The notes: generated by a model from the letters alone, not told the origin. A stretch of 64,000 nt of DNA from Yoonia maritima (GCF_003003285.1 NZ_PVTP01000002.1:340120-404119), one strand, 5' to 3'. Positions 47,215 to 56,235 are shown, numbered from the stretch's first letter. Made by a program: numbers and translations.

Positions 47215-47730
47215 ATGCGCGTTTCATCTATTGCGGTGTTGATCGTTGTGTCGGGCCCTGTCTTTGCTGGCTGCCCAATCGGGCAGAAAGAATTTATGTC
47301 CTGCAATATTGAAAATAGTCAAAATGTTCTGTCGGTTTGTTTTGATGACACCAGCGCATACTACAGCTTTGGGCTGCAAGGTCGTTTGCCAGATTTAGCA
47401 TTGTCCGAACCTATAGAAACGATCAATTATACCCCATGGCCGGGTGTCGGGCGCGCGATATGGGAAAGTCTGACGTTTAGGAATGATGAATATAGCTATA
47501 CCGTCGTTGCAGGTTTTGATCGTATGTTTGACGACGAAACAGAGGAAGATCACCCGACGCCGCATTTTGGTGAAGTTCAAGTGAAACGCGATGGCGAAAC
47601 GTTGGTAAACCTTAACTGCGAACGCGGAAGTACAGCGTTTGCTTGGACACCTGAAATTTACGAAGCGAAAGAGGCCGCAGGGTATGAATGGGACGATCGG
47701 AATCGGCTGTGGTTCAAGACACAAGAGTGA
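47215..47730 (+). CDS. Periplasmic hypothetical protein
   Basis: The 171-aa protein starts MRVSSIAVLIVVSGPVFAGC, a signal peptide with cleavage near residue 19, then a Cys pair (GCPIGQKEFMSCNI) and another at SVCFDD and LNCERG. It contains short beta strands and an acidic centre. I do not recognise a family. The ATG at 47215 lies 10 bases after the yjbQ stop, so co-transcription is likely. Confidence 0.65.
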   Translation: MRVSSIAVLIVVSGPVFAGCPIGQKEFMSCNIENSQNVLSVCFDDTSAYYSFGLQGRLPDLALSEPIETINYTPWPGVGRAIWESLTFRNDEYSYTVVAGFDRMFDDETEEDHPTPHFGEVQVKRDGETLVNLNCERGSTAFAWTPEIYEAKEAAGYEWDDRNRLWFKTQE

Positions 47731-47861
47731 GTCTGATGTGTCACGATTTTCCCCTCTATCTTGCGTCGTAAATTGCCCTCTACCCAAAACCTGCGTAGGT
47801 TCCTATAGTGCCTGTGGATAACTTGGGGCGTGACCCCAGCAGTAGCTGACAAGGACCGGAC

Positions 47862-48329
47862 ATGCGTTGCCCTTTTTGCGGAAATGTTGACACTCAAGTA
47901 AAAGATTCACGACCTGCCGAAGATCATTCGGCCATTCGCCGTCGCCGTTTGTGCCCAGCTTGTGGCGGACGGTTTACGACGTATGAACGTGTACAGTTGC
48001 GCGATTTGGTGGTGATTAAAACGAATGGCCGCCGTGAAGATTTTGATCGACCTAAACTGGAACGCTCTATTCGTATTGCTTTGCAAAAACGCCCGGTTGA
48101 ACCGGACCGCATCGATCAGATGATTAGCGGTATCGTGCGCCGGCTTGAAAGCATGGGTGAAACCGATATTCCGTCGGGTACGATCGGTGAAATCGTCATG
48201 GAGAGCCTCGCGCGGATCGATACCGTGGCTTATGTGCGCTTTGCGAGTGTTTACAAAAACTTCCAAGCCGCGGATGATTTCGATAAATTCGTTAGCGAAC
48301 TGCGCCCAGATAGTATTTCAGACGAGTGA
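47862..48329 (+). CDS. nrdR: Transcriptional repressor of ribonucleotide reductase genes
   Basis: NrdR senses ATP/dATP and represses nrd genes. The 155-aa protein has an N-terminal zinc ribbon ([17 protein letters not shown], then [16 protein letters not shown]; four Cys at about 3, 6, 31, 34) and a C-terminal ATP-cone ([20 protein letters not shown]). It overlaps ribD by 4 bases (GTGA). nrdR-ribD pairing is common in proteobacteria. Confidence 0.96.
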   Translation: MRCPFCGNVDTQVKDSRPAEDHSAIRRRRLCPACGGRFTTYERVQLRDLVVIKTNGRREDFDRPKLERSIRIALQKRPVEPDRIDQMISGIVRRLESMGETDIPSGTIGEIVMESLARIDTVAYVRFASVYKNFQAADDFDKFVSELRPDSISDE

Positions 48330-49414
48330 CTATAGAGACGGATGCCCGCTTTATGGCGCTTGCCCTGAATCTTGGGCGGCGTGGAATGGGTCGTGTGTGG
48401 CCGAACCCAGCCGTTGGTTGTGTCATTGTTAAGGATGGCGTGATCGTCGGGCGGGGGCGCACCGCTGACGGTGGTCGCCCTCATGCTGAAACGGTTGCGC
48501 TTGTACAGGCCGGTGAAAAGGCACGCGGTGCGACGGCATATGTTACGCTTGAGCCCTGTTCACACCATGGAAAAACGCCACCTTGCGCACATGCGTTGAT
48601 TGACGCGGGCGTGTCGCGTGTGGTGGTCGCCTTGGGTGATCCCGATCCGCGTGTATCTGGCCGCGGTATTGCGATGCTACAAGATGCTGGGATTGAGGTC
48701 ACAACTGATGTGCTTGCGGATCAAGCGGGCGATGACCATGCTGGCTTTCTGTCGCGTGTGACCCAAAACCGGCCTTATGTGACGCTAAAGCTTGCCGGGA
48801 CACTTGATGGGCGTATTGCGACAGCGACAGGCGAAAGCCAATGGATCACCGGACCAGAGGCACGCCGCACTGTGCATATGATGCGCGCGCGCCATGATGC
48901 AGTGATGGTTGGCGCGGGGACAGTGCGTGCCGATGATCCGACACTTACGGTACGTGGGCTTGGAATTACCCGGCAGCCAGTGCGCGTCATAGTATCGCGT
49001 GGAATGAAAATTTCGGCGGATTGTGGTTTGGCGCAAACCGCGCGCGAGGTGCCGGTTTGGCTTTGCCACGGTAAGAATAGCGACCCCAAGCCGTGGACCG
49101 ATTTGGGTGCCGTCAGTCTGCCTTGTGATGTGTCGTCTGGGCAGGTGGATCCACAGGCTGCAATGGCAGCACTATCAGATCAGGGGATTACGCGTGTGTT
49201 TTGCGAAGGTGGCGGAATGTTGGCCGCATCGCTGTTGAACGCTGGATTGGTTGATCGGCTGGTGGTGTTCACAGCGGGAATGGCGATCGGGGCTGAAGGC
49301 ACACCATCGCTTGCTGCGATGGGCGTTGAAAGGCTGGCCTGCGCCCCACGGCTTTCACTTGAAGCGGTGCAGCCGTTAGGTGCCGATATCATGCATAGCT
49401 GGCGTCGGATTTAG
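48326..49414 (+). CDS. ribD: Riboflavin biosynthesis protein RibD (deaminase/reductase)
   Basis: RibD deaminates then reduces the pyrimidine precursor of riboflavin. The 362-aa protein has an N-terminal cytidine-deaminase-like domain ([14 protein letters not shown] near residue 50 and [17 protein letters not shown] near 75, the zinc ligands) and a C-terminal reductase domain ([20 protein letters not shown] near 150, then [14 protein letters not shown]). The start is GTG 48326, inside the nrdR stop. The next gene in the pathway, ribE, follows after two capsule genes on the other strand. Confidence 0.94.
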   Translation: MTIETDARFMALALNLGRRGMGRVWPNPAVGCVIVKDGVIVGRGRTADGGRPHAETVALVQAGEKARGATAYVTLEPCSHHGKTPPCAHALIDAGVSRVVVALGDPDPRVSGRGIAMLQDAGIEVTTDVLADQAGDDHAGFLSRVTQNRPYVTLKLAGTLDGRIATATGESQWITGPEARRTVHMMRARHDAVMVGAGTVRADDPTLTVRGLGITRQPVRVIVSRGMKISADCGLAQTAREVPVWLCHGKNSDPKPWTDLGAVSLPCDVSSGQVDPQAAMAALSDQGITRVFCEGGGMLAASLLNAGLVDRLVVFTAGMAIGAEGTPSLAAMGVERLACAPRLSLEAVQPLGADIMHSWRRI

Positions 49415-51408
49415 CGGCGCCACAAAAACGCATAGCTGGCCAATAGTCCCTGTGCCTTTGCAAGGATACGGTTCATTCTGCCGGGGGGCGGAATGTCGTT
49501 GTTTTCAAGCCGATCAACGATCACCTCGACCGGGCAAGGTAAGCCGGTGATCGGGTCAAAATAACGTGGATACGCAATAAGCGTGGCATGTACCAACGCG
49601 ACGATATCGACATGTGCGGTACGACGTGCGATTGGTAACGACCGGTCATCTGTTAGCCCCCAACCTGCGTAAAATGGCATGCCAAGGCAGGTTACCTTTT
49701 TGCCGCGCATCAATGCCTCGAACCCGATGAGCGATGTCATGGTCCAGACTTCGTCGACGTGATCAAGCGCCGCAATTGGATCGGTATCGGCTAAGATAAT
49801 GTCGGCCCATTTCATAGCGTCGGGTAGTGCGCCAGGGCGCAGGCCCGTTTCGACATCGGGATGCGGTTTATAGGCGATGATGGCGGCAGGGTTGGCTTCG
49901 CGAGCGGCTTGTAGCAACGCCGCATTGCTGGCGATGTTTGTGCAGCCCTTTCTGATAGATGCATCATCTTCGACCTGACCGGGGACTAAAATTCGGCGCC
50001 CTTTTGGTAGGTCAATCGGTGCGGGTCGCGTCAGATTGTATTTTGATAGATGCGCGTCGATGATCCGTTGGATCAATGCTGCCGCACGCGCACGTTCGGT
50101 GTCGCGCAGGTTTTCTGACGCATTGATCAATGCTTCCAACCGGCTTGGCCGTGTTGCGTCATAGTAAATGCCCAGATCGTCAAGTACGAGGCTAAGCGGC
50201 GCAACAAGATCAGCGCCTAGCCCGCGAGACCGTAAGAACCCATCTTCGACCAATGTCGCGTCGGTTGCGCCTGTATTCGCCCATCGCAACAAGGGACGGT
50301 TTGCATTCGTCGCTTTGCGTGCTGCGTTTTTACCGCGTGTAAATATGACGCGTTTTTGGTCGCCAAATATTTTCTGAAGTGGCGCGCGTTTCCAAAGGCG
50401 CATGTCTGCGGCAACCCAGCCGTTGTTGTCTTCGCGCCATGCGCGTGCGGCTGCGGCAAGTGTGGCGGTGGCTTCTTCAAAGCTGCAGAGCCTATCGTGG
50501 AACGGATCGTACCAAGTTGGGTAGAGCAGCATGGCCCCCGCAAATAGCTGCGCTCGCGTCAGGTTGCGTTGGCGGCGTTGCAATGGCTTGCGATCATCGC
50601 TTAGCCCCCAACCCATATAAAATGGTTGCCCAAAGACAACCGGGCGATGGCCTGCGATGATGGCCTCAAATCCAAGCTGTGATGTGACCGTGTAAACAGC
50701 GATGGCACCTTCCAGCAGCGCCCATGGCGATATCGGATCGTCGCTGAGTGAGATGCGATAGTTGGTATCCTTTTCTCCAAAATACCCATCGCGGTGGCCT
50801 GCGGTCGTTTCTGGGTGCGTCTTAATGATGATCTTGGATGTGGGATGTTCGGTTTGCGCGTAAAACAACATCTCGCGAAAGGTGTTGCTATCGGCTCCGC
50901 TTGCTTTGATCGATGCATCTTTGCGTGTTTGATCAATGACCAAGACATAGCCGGGTTCGGGCGCTGGGTGCACCGGGTCAAAGCTGTTGTATTTCGAAAG
51001 ATGTTCGTCCTTTAAGGTGTCAATTCCGGTCCGAGCACGATCGAGTAATGCAGTGTTGTCCAGCGGATGCTCTGACAAGATATGCTCAAGATCGGATGGT
51101 GTGCTTGGGTCAAAATGTACACCGCGTTGATCGATGTTCAACCCAATCGGGTCATCCCCGTCACGCCCAAGCCGAGCTGAACGTAAGAATGTGTCTTCGA
51201 CGCGCAGGACTGGCGCATCTTTCAGTTGTGCAACGATTTCACCGCGCGGAGAGGTGGGGCTGTGCCCCCAGACCCCAACAAGATCACCATCTTTGGGCAC
51301 ACCAACACGAATGTCGTAACCCGCAAGTTCGACAATGCGGCGCACCCGCCCTTTGGTTAATAAACCGCCATTATAGACATATAGATTTTGACGAGAGATC
51401 TTAGGCAT
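49411..51408 (-). CDS. kpsC: Capsule polysaccharide protein KpsC (beta-Kdo transferase type)
   Basis: The 665-aa protein has two Capsule_synth (PF05159-type) domains. The N-terminal half ends with a block GWGLSDDRKPLQRR near residue 270, and the C-terminal half repeats it as GWGLTDDRSLPIARR near 590. KpsC-type enzymes add beta-Kdo residues to a lipid to build the capsule anchor. The stop shares 4 bases with the end of the convergent ribD gene. It is 9 bases after kpsS on the minus strand, so the two are one operon. Confidence 0.9.
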   Translation of the reverse strand: MPKISRQNLYVYNGGLLTKGRVRRIVELAGYDIRVGVPKDGDLVGVWGHSPTSPRGEIVAQLKDAPVLRVEDTFLRSARLGRDGDDPIGLNIDQRGVHFDPSTPSDLEHILSEHPLDNTALLDRARTGIDTLKDEHLSKYNSFDPVHPAPEPGYVLVIDQTRKDASIKASGADSNTFREMLFYAQTEHPTSKIIIKTHPETTAGHRDGYFGEKDTNYRISLSDDPISPWALLEGAIAVYTVTSQLGFEAIIAGHRPVVFGQPFYMGWGLSDDRKPLQRRQRNLTRAQLFAGAMLLYPTWYDPFHDRLCSFEEATATLAAAARAWREDNNGWVAADMRLWKRAPLQKIFGDQKRVIFTRGKNAARKATNANRPLLRWANTGATDATLVEDGFLRSRGLGADLVAPLSLVLDDLGIYYDATRPSRLEALINASENLRDTERARAAALIQRIIDAHLSKYNLTRPAPIDLPKGRRILVPGQVEDDASIRKGCTNIASNAALLQAAREANPAAIIAYKPHPDVETGLRPGALPDAMKWADIILADTDPIAALDHVDEVWTMTSLIGFEALMRGKKVTCLGMPFYAGWGLTDDRSLPIARRTAHVDIVALVHATLIAYPRYFDPITGLPCPVEVIVDRLENNDIPPPGRMNRILAKAQGLLASYAFLWRR

Positions 51409-51417
51409 TGTTCATAA

Positions 51418-52695
51418 TCACTTTGTAACAGCAGGCTGTGATTGCAGCGATGAAAGTACAGTCAGATCGTAGGGTCCATCTGGTGAAAGCATTGCGTCAA
51501 CCACATGCCGCATTAATTGTCGTCGTCCTGTGACTGAATAAAAACCACCGGGTATCTGACTGGTCTCAAGTAAGAAACGGCGATAGTCGCGGTAGGCTGC
51601 TGTGTCGGGGCGGGTCGGGTTTGCAAAGAATTCCGCGATCGGTTGATCCGAAACGAATTCGGGCTTGCTATACACGGCGGTCCCAAATGCCTTTAACGGA
51701 ATGCCGCGCCACAATGCTTGTTGGCCGGCAGTTGAATTCACGGTCACTGCGCTGCGTGCTTGATCCAATAGCGCCGCAAGCTTACCGCCGCGTACATAGT
51801 GCACGCGGTCGCTGATGCCGCGCCCTTCTGCCATTTCTTTGATCATTTGTCGTATTGGAGACTGCCCATTTTCCAATGGGTGGGCCTTAAAGACAAGGTG
51901 GTGGTGTGGCCGCGCGCCGTCGGCAAAGCCATCAATGACGACGCGCAAGAAGGATTCCATGTCATCAAAGTCAGAATGCGCCTGGAAACTTGCATCATGT
52001 TCAAGTTGGAGCAACGCGATGTGGAAGGGGTAGCTCGATTTTTTGATTCTGCGGGTTGCGATTTCGCGCTCTGCTGCGAAGTATGGCATCAACGCCAGCC
52101 GCTTCGAATAAAGAAGCGCCTCACGTCGAATGGCCAGCGCACGGTGTGGGCGAAAATGTGGGTATTTTCCGTTCCGAAACAAAATAAACCAATGATAAAG
52201 CGCGCCATAGAAAATGTGTTGGCGCATATCCCCCCAATGGGCAGGTGGAACTGGAATATCAGCACCTGTTCGCGCAAGACGTGACCGAATGTTTGCAATA
52301 GATAGCGCCATTAACTGCGAATACCCGTTGCTACCATTCCGTTCGTATGTGACCCAATAAGGACGCAGGTAGCCTTCCTCAAAGACGTGCACGCGTATGC
52401 CAGCATCTTTGGCTTGGCGTATGGCAATTGCGTGGGGTGGTCGGGTGTCGCCATAAACAACGATATCGGTAATGCTGTTGCTCATCAAAATATCAGCAAA
52501 TGCATCCGGCCAAGCCGCTAAGTCACCGGTGAAAGGAATGTATCCGTCCGCGTGCCACCAAAATGCACGATCTCCGGCGTTGAAGCCAACCCGCTGAACG
52601 CCAGCACCCGCAGCGACGAGCATGCGCCCCAGCTGTCTGAAAAATGGCCCATGCGGCCCTTGTAGAAACAAAAAATTACGCTGTGTATTCATCAT
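51418..52695 (-). CDS. kpsS: Capsule polysaccharide protein KpsS (Kdo transferase type)
   Basis: This 425-aa protein is a KpsS-like Capsule_synth-family protein. It starts MMNTQRNFLFLQGPHGPFFR, has DIVVYGDTRPPHAIAIRQAK near residue 95 and VHVFEEGYLRPYWVTYERNG near 112, and a catalytic-half block with VFKAHPLENG and VNSTAGQQALWRG. KpsS acts with KpsC to make the poly-Kdo linker on which group 2 capsules are exported. It is upstream of kpsC. No capsule transport genes are near. Confidence 0.9.
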   Translation of the reverse strand: MMNTQRNFLFLQGPHGPFFRQLGRMLVAAGAGVQRVGFNAGDRAFWWHADGYIPFTGDLAAWPDAFADILMSNSITDIVVYGDTRPPHAIAIRQAKDAGIRVHVFEEGYLRPYWVTYERNGSNGYSQLMALSIANIRSRLARTGADIPVPPAHWGDMRQHIFYGALYHWFILFRNGKYPHFRPHRALAIRREALLYSKRLALMPYFAAEREIATRRIKKSSYPFHIALLQLEHDASFQAHSDFDDMESFLRVVIDGFADGARPHHHLVFKAHPLENGQSPIRQMIKEMAEGRGISDRVHYVRGGKLAALLDQARSAVTVNSTAGQQALWRGIPLKAFGTAVYSKPEFVSDQPIAEFFANPTRPDTAAYRDYRRFLLETSQIPGGFYSVTGRRQLMRHVVDAMLSPDGPYDLTVLSSLQSQPAVTK

Positions 52696-52821
52696 CCGCG
52701 TTATAGCGGGTTGCGCACTGCGTGGTAAGCATCAAACGGAGACGAAAAGGATAAAGCGCCAATGCTTGCCTGTCGTCATTCCAAGGGCTAGGTCATGATA
52801 AGACAAATAAAGGAATAACGC

Positions 52822-53418
52822 ATGTTTACAGGGATTGTCACAGATATCGGTGAAATCATCACACTGGAACAACGCGGCGATCTAAGGGCGCGCATTGGCA
52901 CTGGCTATGATGTCGCCGGGATCGATATCGGGGCTTCGATTGCGTGTAACGGTGTGTGTTTGACCGTGATCGCGTTAGGTGCTGACCCGCAGAACTGGTT
53001 TGATGTCGAAATTTCAGCCGAGACAGTCAGCGCTACAAATGTTGGGGAGTGGCTGGTTGGTAAACGGCTGAACCTGGAACGCGCGTTGAAGGTGGGCGAC
53101 GAGTTAGGTGGGCACATCGTCTCTGGTCACGTTGATGGTGTCGCGCAGGTGATCAAAATTCGTGATGAAGGCGACAGTACACGTGTTACGTTTCGCGCAC
53201 CCGGTAAGCTTGCTAAATTCATTGCGCCAAAGGGGTCAGTGGCCCTGAATGGCACGTCTTTGACCGTAAACGAAGTCGACGGAAGCGACTTTGGTATCAA
53301 CTTCATTCCGCACACCAAGATTGCAACGACATGGGGTGATGTGGAAGAGGGTGACCTGATCAATATCGAGATCGACACGATGGCACGGTACGTGGCGCGT
53401 CTTAAGGAATACGAATGA
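52822..53418 (+). CDS. ribE: Riboflavin synthase, alpha subunit
   Basis: RibE converts two molecules of 6,7-dimethyl-8-ribityllumazine into riboflavin plus a diamine. The 198-aa protein has the family start MFTGIVTDIGEI, and each half is a beta-barrel repeat: GASIACNGVCLTVIALG near residue 45 and GSVALNGTSLTVNEVDG near 143, with GGHIVSGHVDGVAQV near 95. It is 126 bases after the divergent kpsS start. No FMN riboswitch is seen in that gap. Its stop overlaps the next gene (ATGA). Confidence 0.96.
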   Translation: MFTGIVTDIGEIITLEQRGDLRARIGTGYDVAGIDIGASIACNGVCLTVIALGADPQNWFDVEISAETVSATNVGEWLVGKRLNLERALKVGDELGGHIVSGHVDGVAQVIKIRDEGDSTRVTFRAPGKLAKFIAPKGSVALNGTSLTVNEVDGSDFGINFIPHTKIATTWGDVEEGDLINIEIDTMARYVARLKEYE

Positions 53419-53984
53419 TGGCTGGTATCGGTCATAACTCGGGGCGAGTGGACGAACCCGGTCATAGTTGGCGCAAGCATGTTTGGACCAAGGCACGCAA
53501 AAACCTGATGCCAACTTTGCCAATCGAGGTGGTGCGGTTACGCGTTCGGCGCGCGACGCAGCTTGGGCTACCGTATAAGACATACGCAGGTATCCGTGCC
53601 AGTACTGGTCATGATCTGATTGGTTTTTTGTTTTCAAACAACGCGTTGCAAGTCATGCGCGATGGGCAGCCGATGCCAATAGCACGCGCAGATAAGCTAG
53701 GTGATCTTATTGCGGCGCAACGTATCGGGCTGGCCCATATTCCGGTGACACCAACGCATTTGACCAGCTTCCCGGAAATAGACCGCGCTTATGCCGCACC
53801 ACGGTTTGACGGAACTTGGACAGATATGCGCGACCATCTACAAGTGGTGATTAAATCAGGAAAGCAGCCAGCAGATCGGTTTGTGTTGGTCGGTGATACT
53901 GGGTTTGAGCGTGATTGGAGCGAGGCTGCCAAGCTGGCGGGATATCTTCCCGCTGACGCCTTTTTCATAGGGCGGGTGGGTTAA
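53415..53984 (+). CDS. Conserved hypothetical protein in the riboflavin operon
   Basis: The 189-aa soluble protein starts MMAGIGHNSGRVDEPGHSWR, followed by a basic stretch (KHVWTKARKNLMPTLPIEVV), KTYAGIRASTGHDLIGFLFS, and VLVGDTGFERDWSEAAKLAG. It is coupled to ribE by an ATGA overlap and precedes ribBX, so it may work in flavin metabolism or its control. I cannot name its fold or function. Its TAA stop falls inside a REP-like palindrome. Confidence 0.8.
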   Translation: MMAGIGHNSGRVDEPGHSWRKHVWTKARKNLMPTLPIEVVRLRVRRATQLGLPYKTYAGIRASTGHDLIGFLFSNNALQVMRDGQPMPIARADKLGDLIAAQRIGLAHIPVTPTHLTSFPEIDRAYAAPRFDGTWTDMRDHLQVVIKSGKQPADRFVLVGDTGFERDWSEAAKLAGYLPADAFFIGRVG

Positions 53985-53996
53985 AACCCACCCTAC
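53975..53996 (-). repeat. REP-like palindrome, copy 3 (left half of a doublet)
   Basis: On the minus strand GTAG is followed by GGTGGGTT-TT-AACCCACC. The left arm overlaps the TAA stop of the upstream gene. It is paired head to head with copy 4 at 54020-54041. Confidence 0.8.
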
Positions 53997-53999
53997 GTT

Positions 54000-54013
54000 A
54001 CGGCGTGCGCCGT
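54000..54013. repeat. Small hairpin inside the REP doublet
   Basis: ACGGCG (54000-54005) and CGCCGT (54008-54013) form a perfect hairpin with a 2-base loop, at the centre of the doublet. The outer REP copies and this hairpin can pair as one long cruciform. Confidence 0.7.
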
Positions 54014-54019
54014 GACGTC

Positions 54020-54041
54020 GTAGGGTGGATCTCGATCCACC
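54020..54041 (+). repeat. REP-like palindrome, copy 4 (right half of a doublet)
   Basis: GTAG is followed by GGTGGATC-TC-GATCCACC. Together with copy 3 in the opposite direction it forms a REPIN/BIME-like doublet of about 67 bases in the rib operon, upstream of ribBX. Confidence 0.8.
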
Positions 54042-54101
54042 GCCCTTTTAAAAGCGATACGGCTGCTCTATTTGCTCTGTATCATATATTCGAGGATCCG
54101 C

Positions 54102-55232
54102 ATGAGCCAGACATTCGAGACACCCGGCCCAATCGAGCGTGATTGGTCTGACGCGATTAGCAAGATCGAAGACATTATCGACGATGCACGGAATGGCCGT
54201 ATGTTCGTGCTGGTCGATCACGAAGATCGCGAAAACGAAGGTGATCTTGTGATCCCGGCCCAGATGGCCACACCTGATGCGATCAACTTTATGGCAAAAC
54301 ACGGCAGAGGCCTTATTTGTCTCACGTTGCCGGGCGCGCGTATTGATGCGCTTGGCTTGCCGCTTATGGCGTCGCATAATTCTTCGCGCCACGAAACTGC
54401 TTTTACGGTCAGTATCGAAGCCCGCGAAGGCGTGAGCACAGGTATTTCGGCCCATGACCGCGCCCGTACTGTCGCGACGGCGATTGACGCATCGAAAGGT
54501 GCGGCTGATATCGCGACACCCGGCCACGTGTTCCCGCTGCGTGCCCGCGAGGGCGGCGTTTTGGTTCGTGCAGGCCATACTGAAGCCGCTGTTGATATTT
54601 CACGGCTTGCCGGTTTGAACCCATCGGGTGTGATCTGCGAAATTATGAAGGAAGATGGCGAAATGGCCCGACTTCCCGATTTGGTCGCATTTGCACAGCT
54701 GCATGGGCTGAAAATTGGAACGATAAGCGATTTGATCGCCTATCGTCGTCGGCATGACAATCTAGTCCGTGTTCGCGACGTGAAGAAAATTCACTCAGAA
54801 TTTGGCGGCGACTGGGAGATGCGTATTTACACTGATGAAACGCAAGGGGCCGAACACATCGCACTGGTGAAGGGGGACATCACGTCCGAAGAACCCGTTT
54901 TGGTACGGATGCATGCGCTAGACCCGATGCTTGATATAGTGGGCGCTGGGCCGACCGGACGTCGCAACGAATTTGGTGATGCGATGAATGCGATCGCTGC
55001 CGAAGGCCGCGGTGCTTTGGTTCTGTTACGAGATCTGCACATGCAGATTGATCTTGACGAAGAAACATCGCCGCAGACTTTGCGTCAATATGGGCTAGGC
55101 GCGCAAATCCTTAGCTCGCTTGGCTTGCATGAAATTGAACTGCTGACGAATTCACCAATGCCCAAAGTGGTTGGGCTTGATGCTTATGGTCTGGAAATTA
55201 CAGGCACACGCAAAATATCGGAGATCGGATAA
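54102..55232 (+). CDS. ribB: 3,4-dihydroxy-2-butanone 4-phosphate synthase with degenerate RibA-like domain (RibBX)
   Basis: RibB makes the four-carbon unit of riboflavin from ribulose 5-phosphate. In the 376-aa protein, residues about 20-215 are a normal RibB domain (VLVDHEDRENEGDLVIPAQM, then GLICLTLPG, and RAGHTEAAVDISRLAG). The C-terminal half resembles GTP cyclohydrolase II (RibA) but lacks the three zinc cysteines: the active-site region reads VRMHALDPMLDIVGAGPTG. This is the RibBX architecture described in proteobacteria. It probably does not make the RibA product. The start is the ATG at 54102 with GAGGA upstream. Confidence 0.93.
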   Translation: MSQTFETPGPIERDWSDAISKIEDIIDDARNGRMFVLVDHEDRENEGDLVIPAQMATPDAINFMAKHGRGLICLTLPGARIDALGLPLMASHNSSRHETAFTVSIEAREGVSTGISAHDRARTVATAIDASKGAADIATPGHVFPLRAREGGVLVRAGHTEAAVDISRLAGLNPSGVICEIMKEDGEMARLPDLVAFAQLHGLKIGTISDLIAYRRRHDNLVRVRDVKKIHSEFGGDWEMRIYTDETQGAEHIALVKGDITSEEPVLVRMHALDPMLDIVGAGPTGRRNEFGDAMNAIAAEGRGALVLLRDLHMQIDLDEETSPQTLRQYGLGAQILSSLGLHEIELLTNSPMPKVVGLDAYGLEITGTRKISEIG

Positions 55233-55771
55233 TGGCTGGACCATCACACTACATCATGCCGCTGCCAGAGTTTGAAAAACCGGTGAAAATCCTGATTGTG
55301 GCTTCGCCATATTATAAAGATATTTCGGACAATCAGATTGCGGGTGCAAAGGCGGAAATCGAAAAGACTGGGGCAGCTTGGGAAATTGTTGAAGTTCCAG
55401 GTGCGTTGGAAATTCCTACCGCCATCGGTATCGCTGAACGGCTAAGCAATTTTGACGGCTACGTCGCGTTGGGCTGTGTCATCCGCGGTGAAACCACCCA
55501 CTATGATACTGTATGTAATGACAGTTCACGGGCAATTCAGTTGTTGGGATTACAGGGTGTTTGTATTGGAAACGGTATCCTGACTGTTGAAAACCGTGAT
55601 CAAGCCGTTGTGCGTGCAGACCCTGCCCAGATGAATAAAGGTGGCGGAGCAGCCGCTGCGGCCTTGCACCTTATCGCGCTCGCCCGTAAATGGGGCGAAT
55701 CCGACAAACCGGTGGGCTTTACACAGGAAATTCTGCTGGCTGGTAACACAGGTGGCAAAACATCAGCATGA
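55232..55771 (+). CDS. ribH: 6,7-dimethyl-8-ribityllumazine synthase
   Basis: RibH joins the pyrimidine and four-carbon units to form the riboflavin precursor; the enzyme assembles in large shells or pentamers. The 179-aa protein shows the lumazine synthase blocks EVPGALEIPTAIGIAERL near residue 50, GYVALGCVIRGETTHYDTVC near 78 and GNGILTVENRDQAVVRA near 115. Its ATG abuts the stop of ribBX (shared A), and its end overlaps nusB by 4 bases. Confidence 0.96.
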   Translation: MAGPSHYIMPLPEFEKPVKILIVASPYYKDISDNQIAGAKAEIEKTGAAWEIVEVPGALEIPTAIGIAERLSNFDGYVALGCVIRGETTHYDTVCNDSSRAIQLLGLQGVCIGNGILTVENRDQAVVRADPAQMNKGGGAAAAALHLIALARKWGESDKPVGFTQEILLAGNTGGKTSA

Positions 55772-56235
55772 CCATTTCGAACAACCAACTTCGCAAAATG
55801 AAATCCGCTGCACGGTTCTATGCCGTGCAAGCGTTGTTCCAGATGGAAGCCTCTGGGCAGACTGTGGATCAAGTGATCCGTGAGTTTGAAGATCACCGAT
55901 TCGGCGCCACATACGATGACGCCGAAATGATCGAGGGTGATCTGAAAACCTTTCGTGGCCTGATGGAAGGCGCCGTAAACGAGCAAGCTGCAATCGACCA
56001 GATGACAGACCGTGCGCTCGTTGCAAAATGGCCAATCGCGCGGATTGACCCAACATGGCGGGCGCTGTTTCGTGCTGCAGGTGCCGAGCTGAAGAAAGCG
56101 CAAACGCCTCCTAAGGTCGTGATCAGCGAATTTGTCGCTGTATCCGAAGCATTTTCGCACGACGGTAAGGAACCAAAGTTCGTAAATGCTGTGCTTGACC
56201 ACATGGCACGCGAGGCGCAGCCGGAAAAATTCTAG
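55768..56235 (+). CDS. nusB: Transcription antitermination factor NusB
   Basis: NusB, with NusE, binds boxA RNA in rRNA leaders and prevents early termination. The 155-aa helical protein starts MTISNNQLRKMKSAARFYAV and has the family core ALFQMEASGQTVDQVI, LVAKWPIARIDPTWRALFRA and TPPKVVISEFVAVSEAFSHD. The ribH-nusB coupling (ATGA) is the usual order. The stop shares CTAG with the convergent GNAT gene. Confidence 0.95.
   Translation: MTISNNQLRKMKSAARFYAVQALFQMEASGQTVDQVIREFEDHRFGATYDDAEMIEGDLKTFRGLMEGAVNEQAAIDQMTDRALVAKWPIARIDPTWRALFRAAGAELKKAQTPPKVVISEFVAVSEAFSHDGKEPKFVNAVLDHMAREAQPEKF

Noticed and set aside
52696..52821. FMN riboswitch before ribE
   Set aside because: None of the conserved FMN aptamer blocks (for example AGGGGAAT-like and GCCCGCGA-like segments) is visible in the gap.
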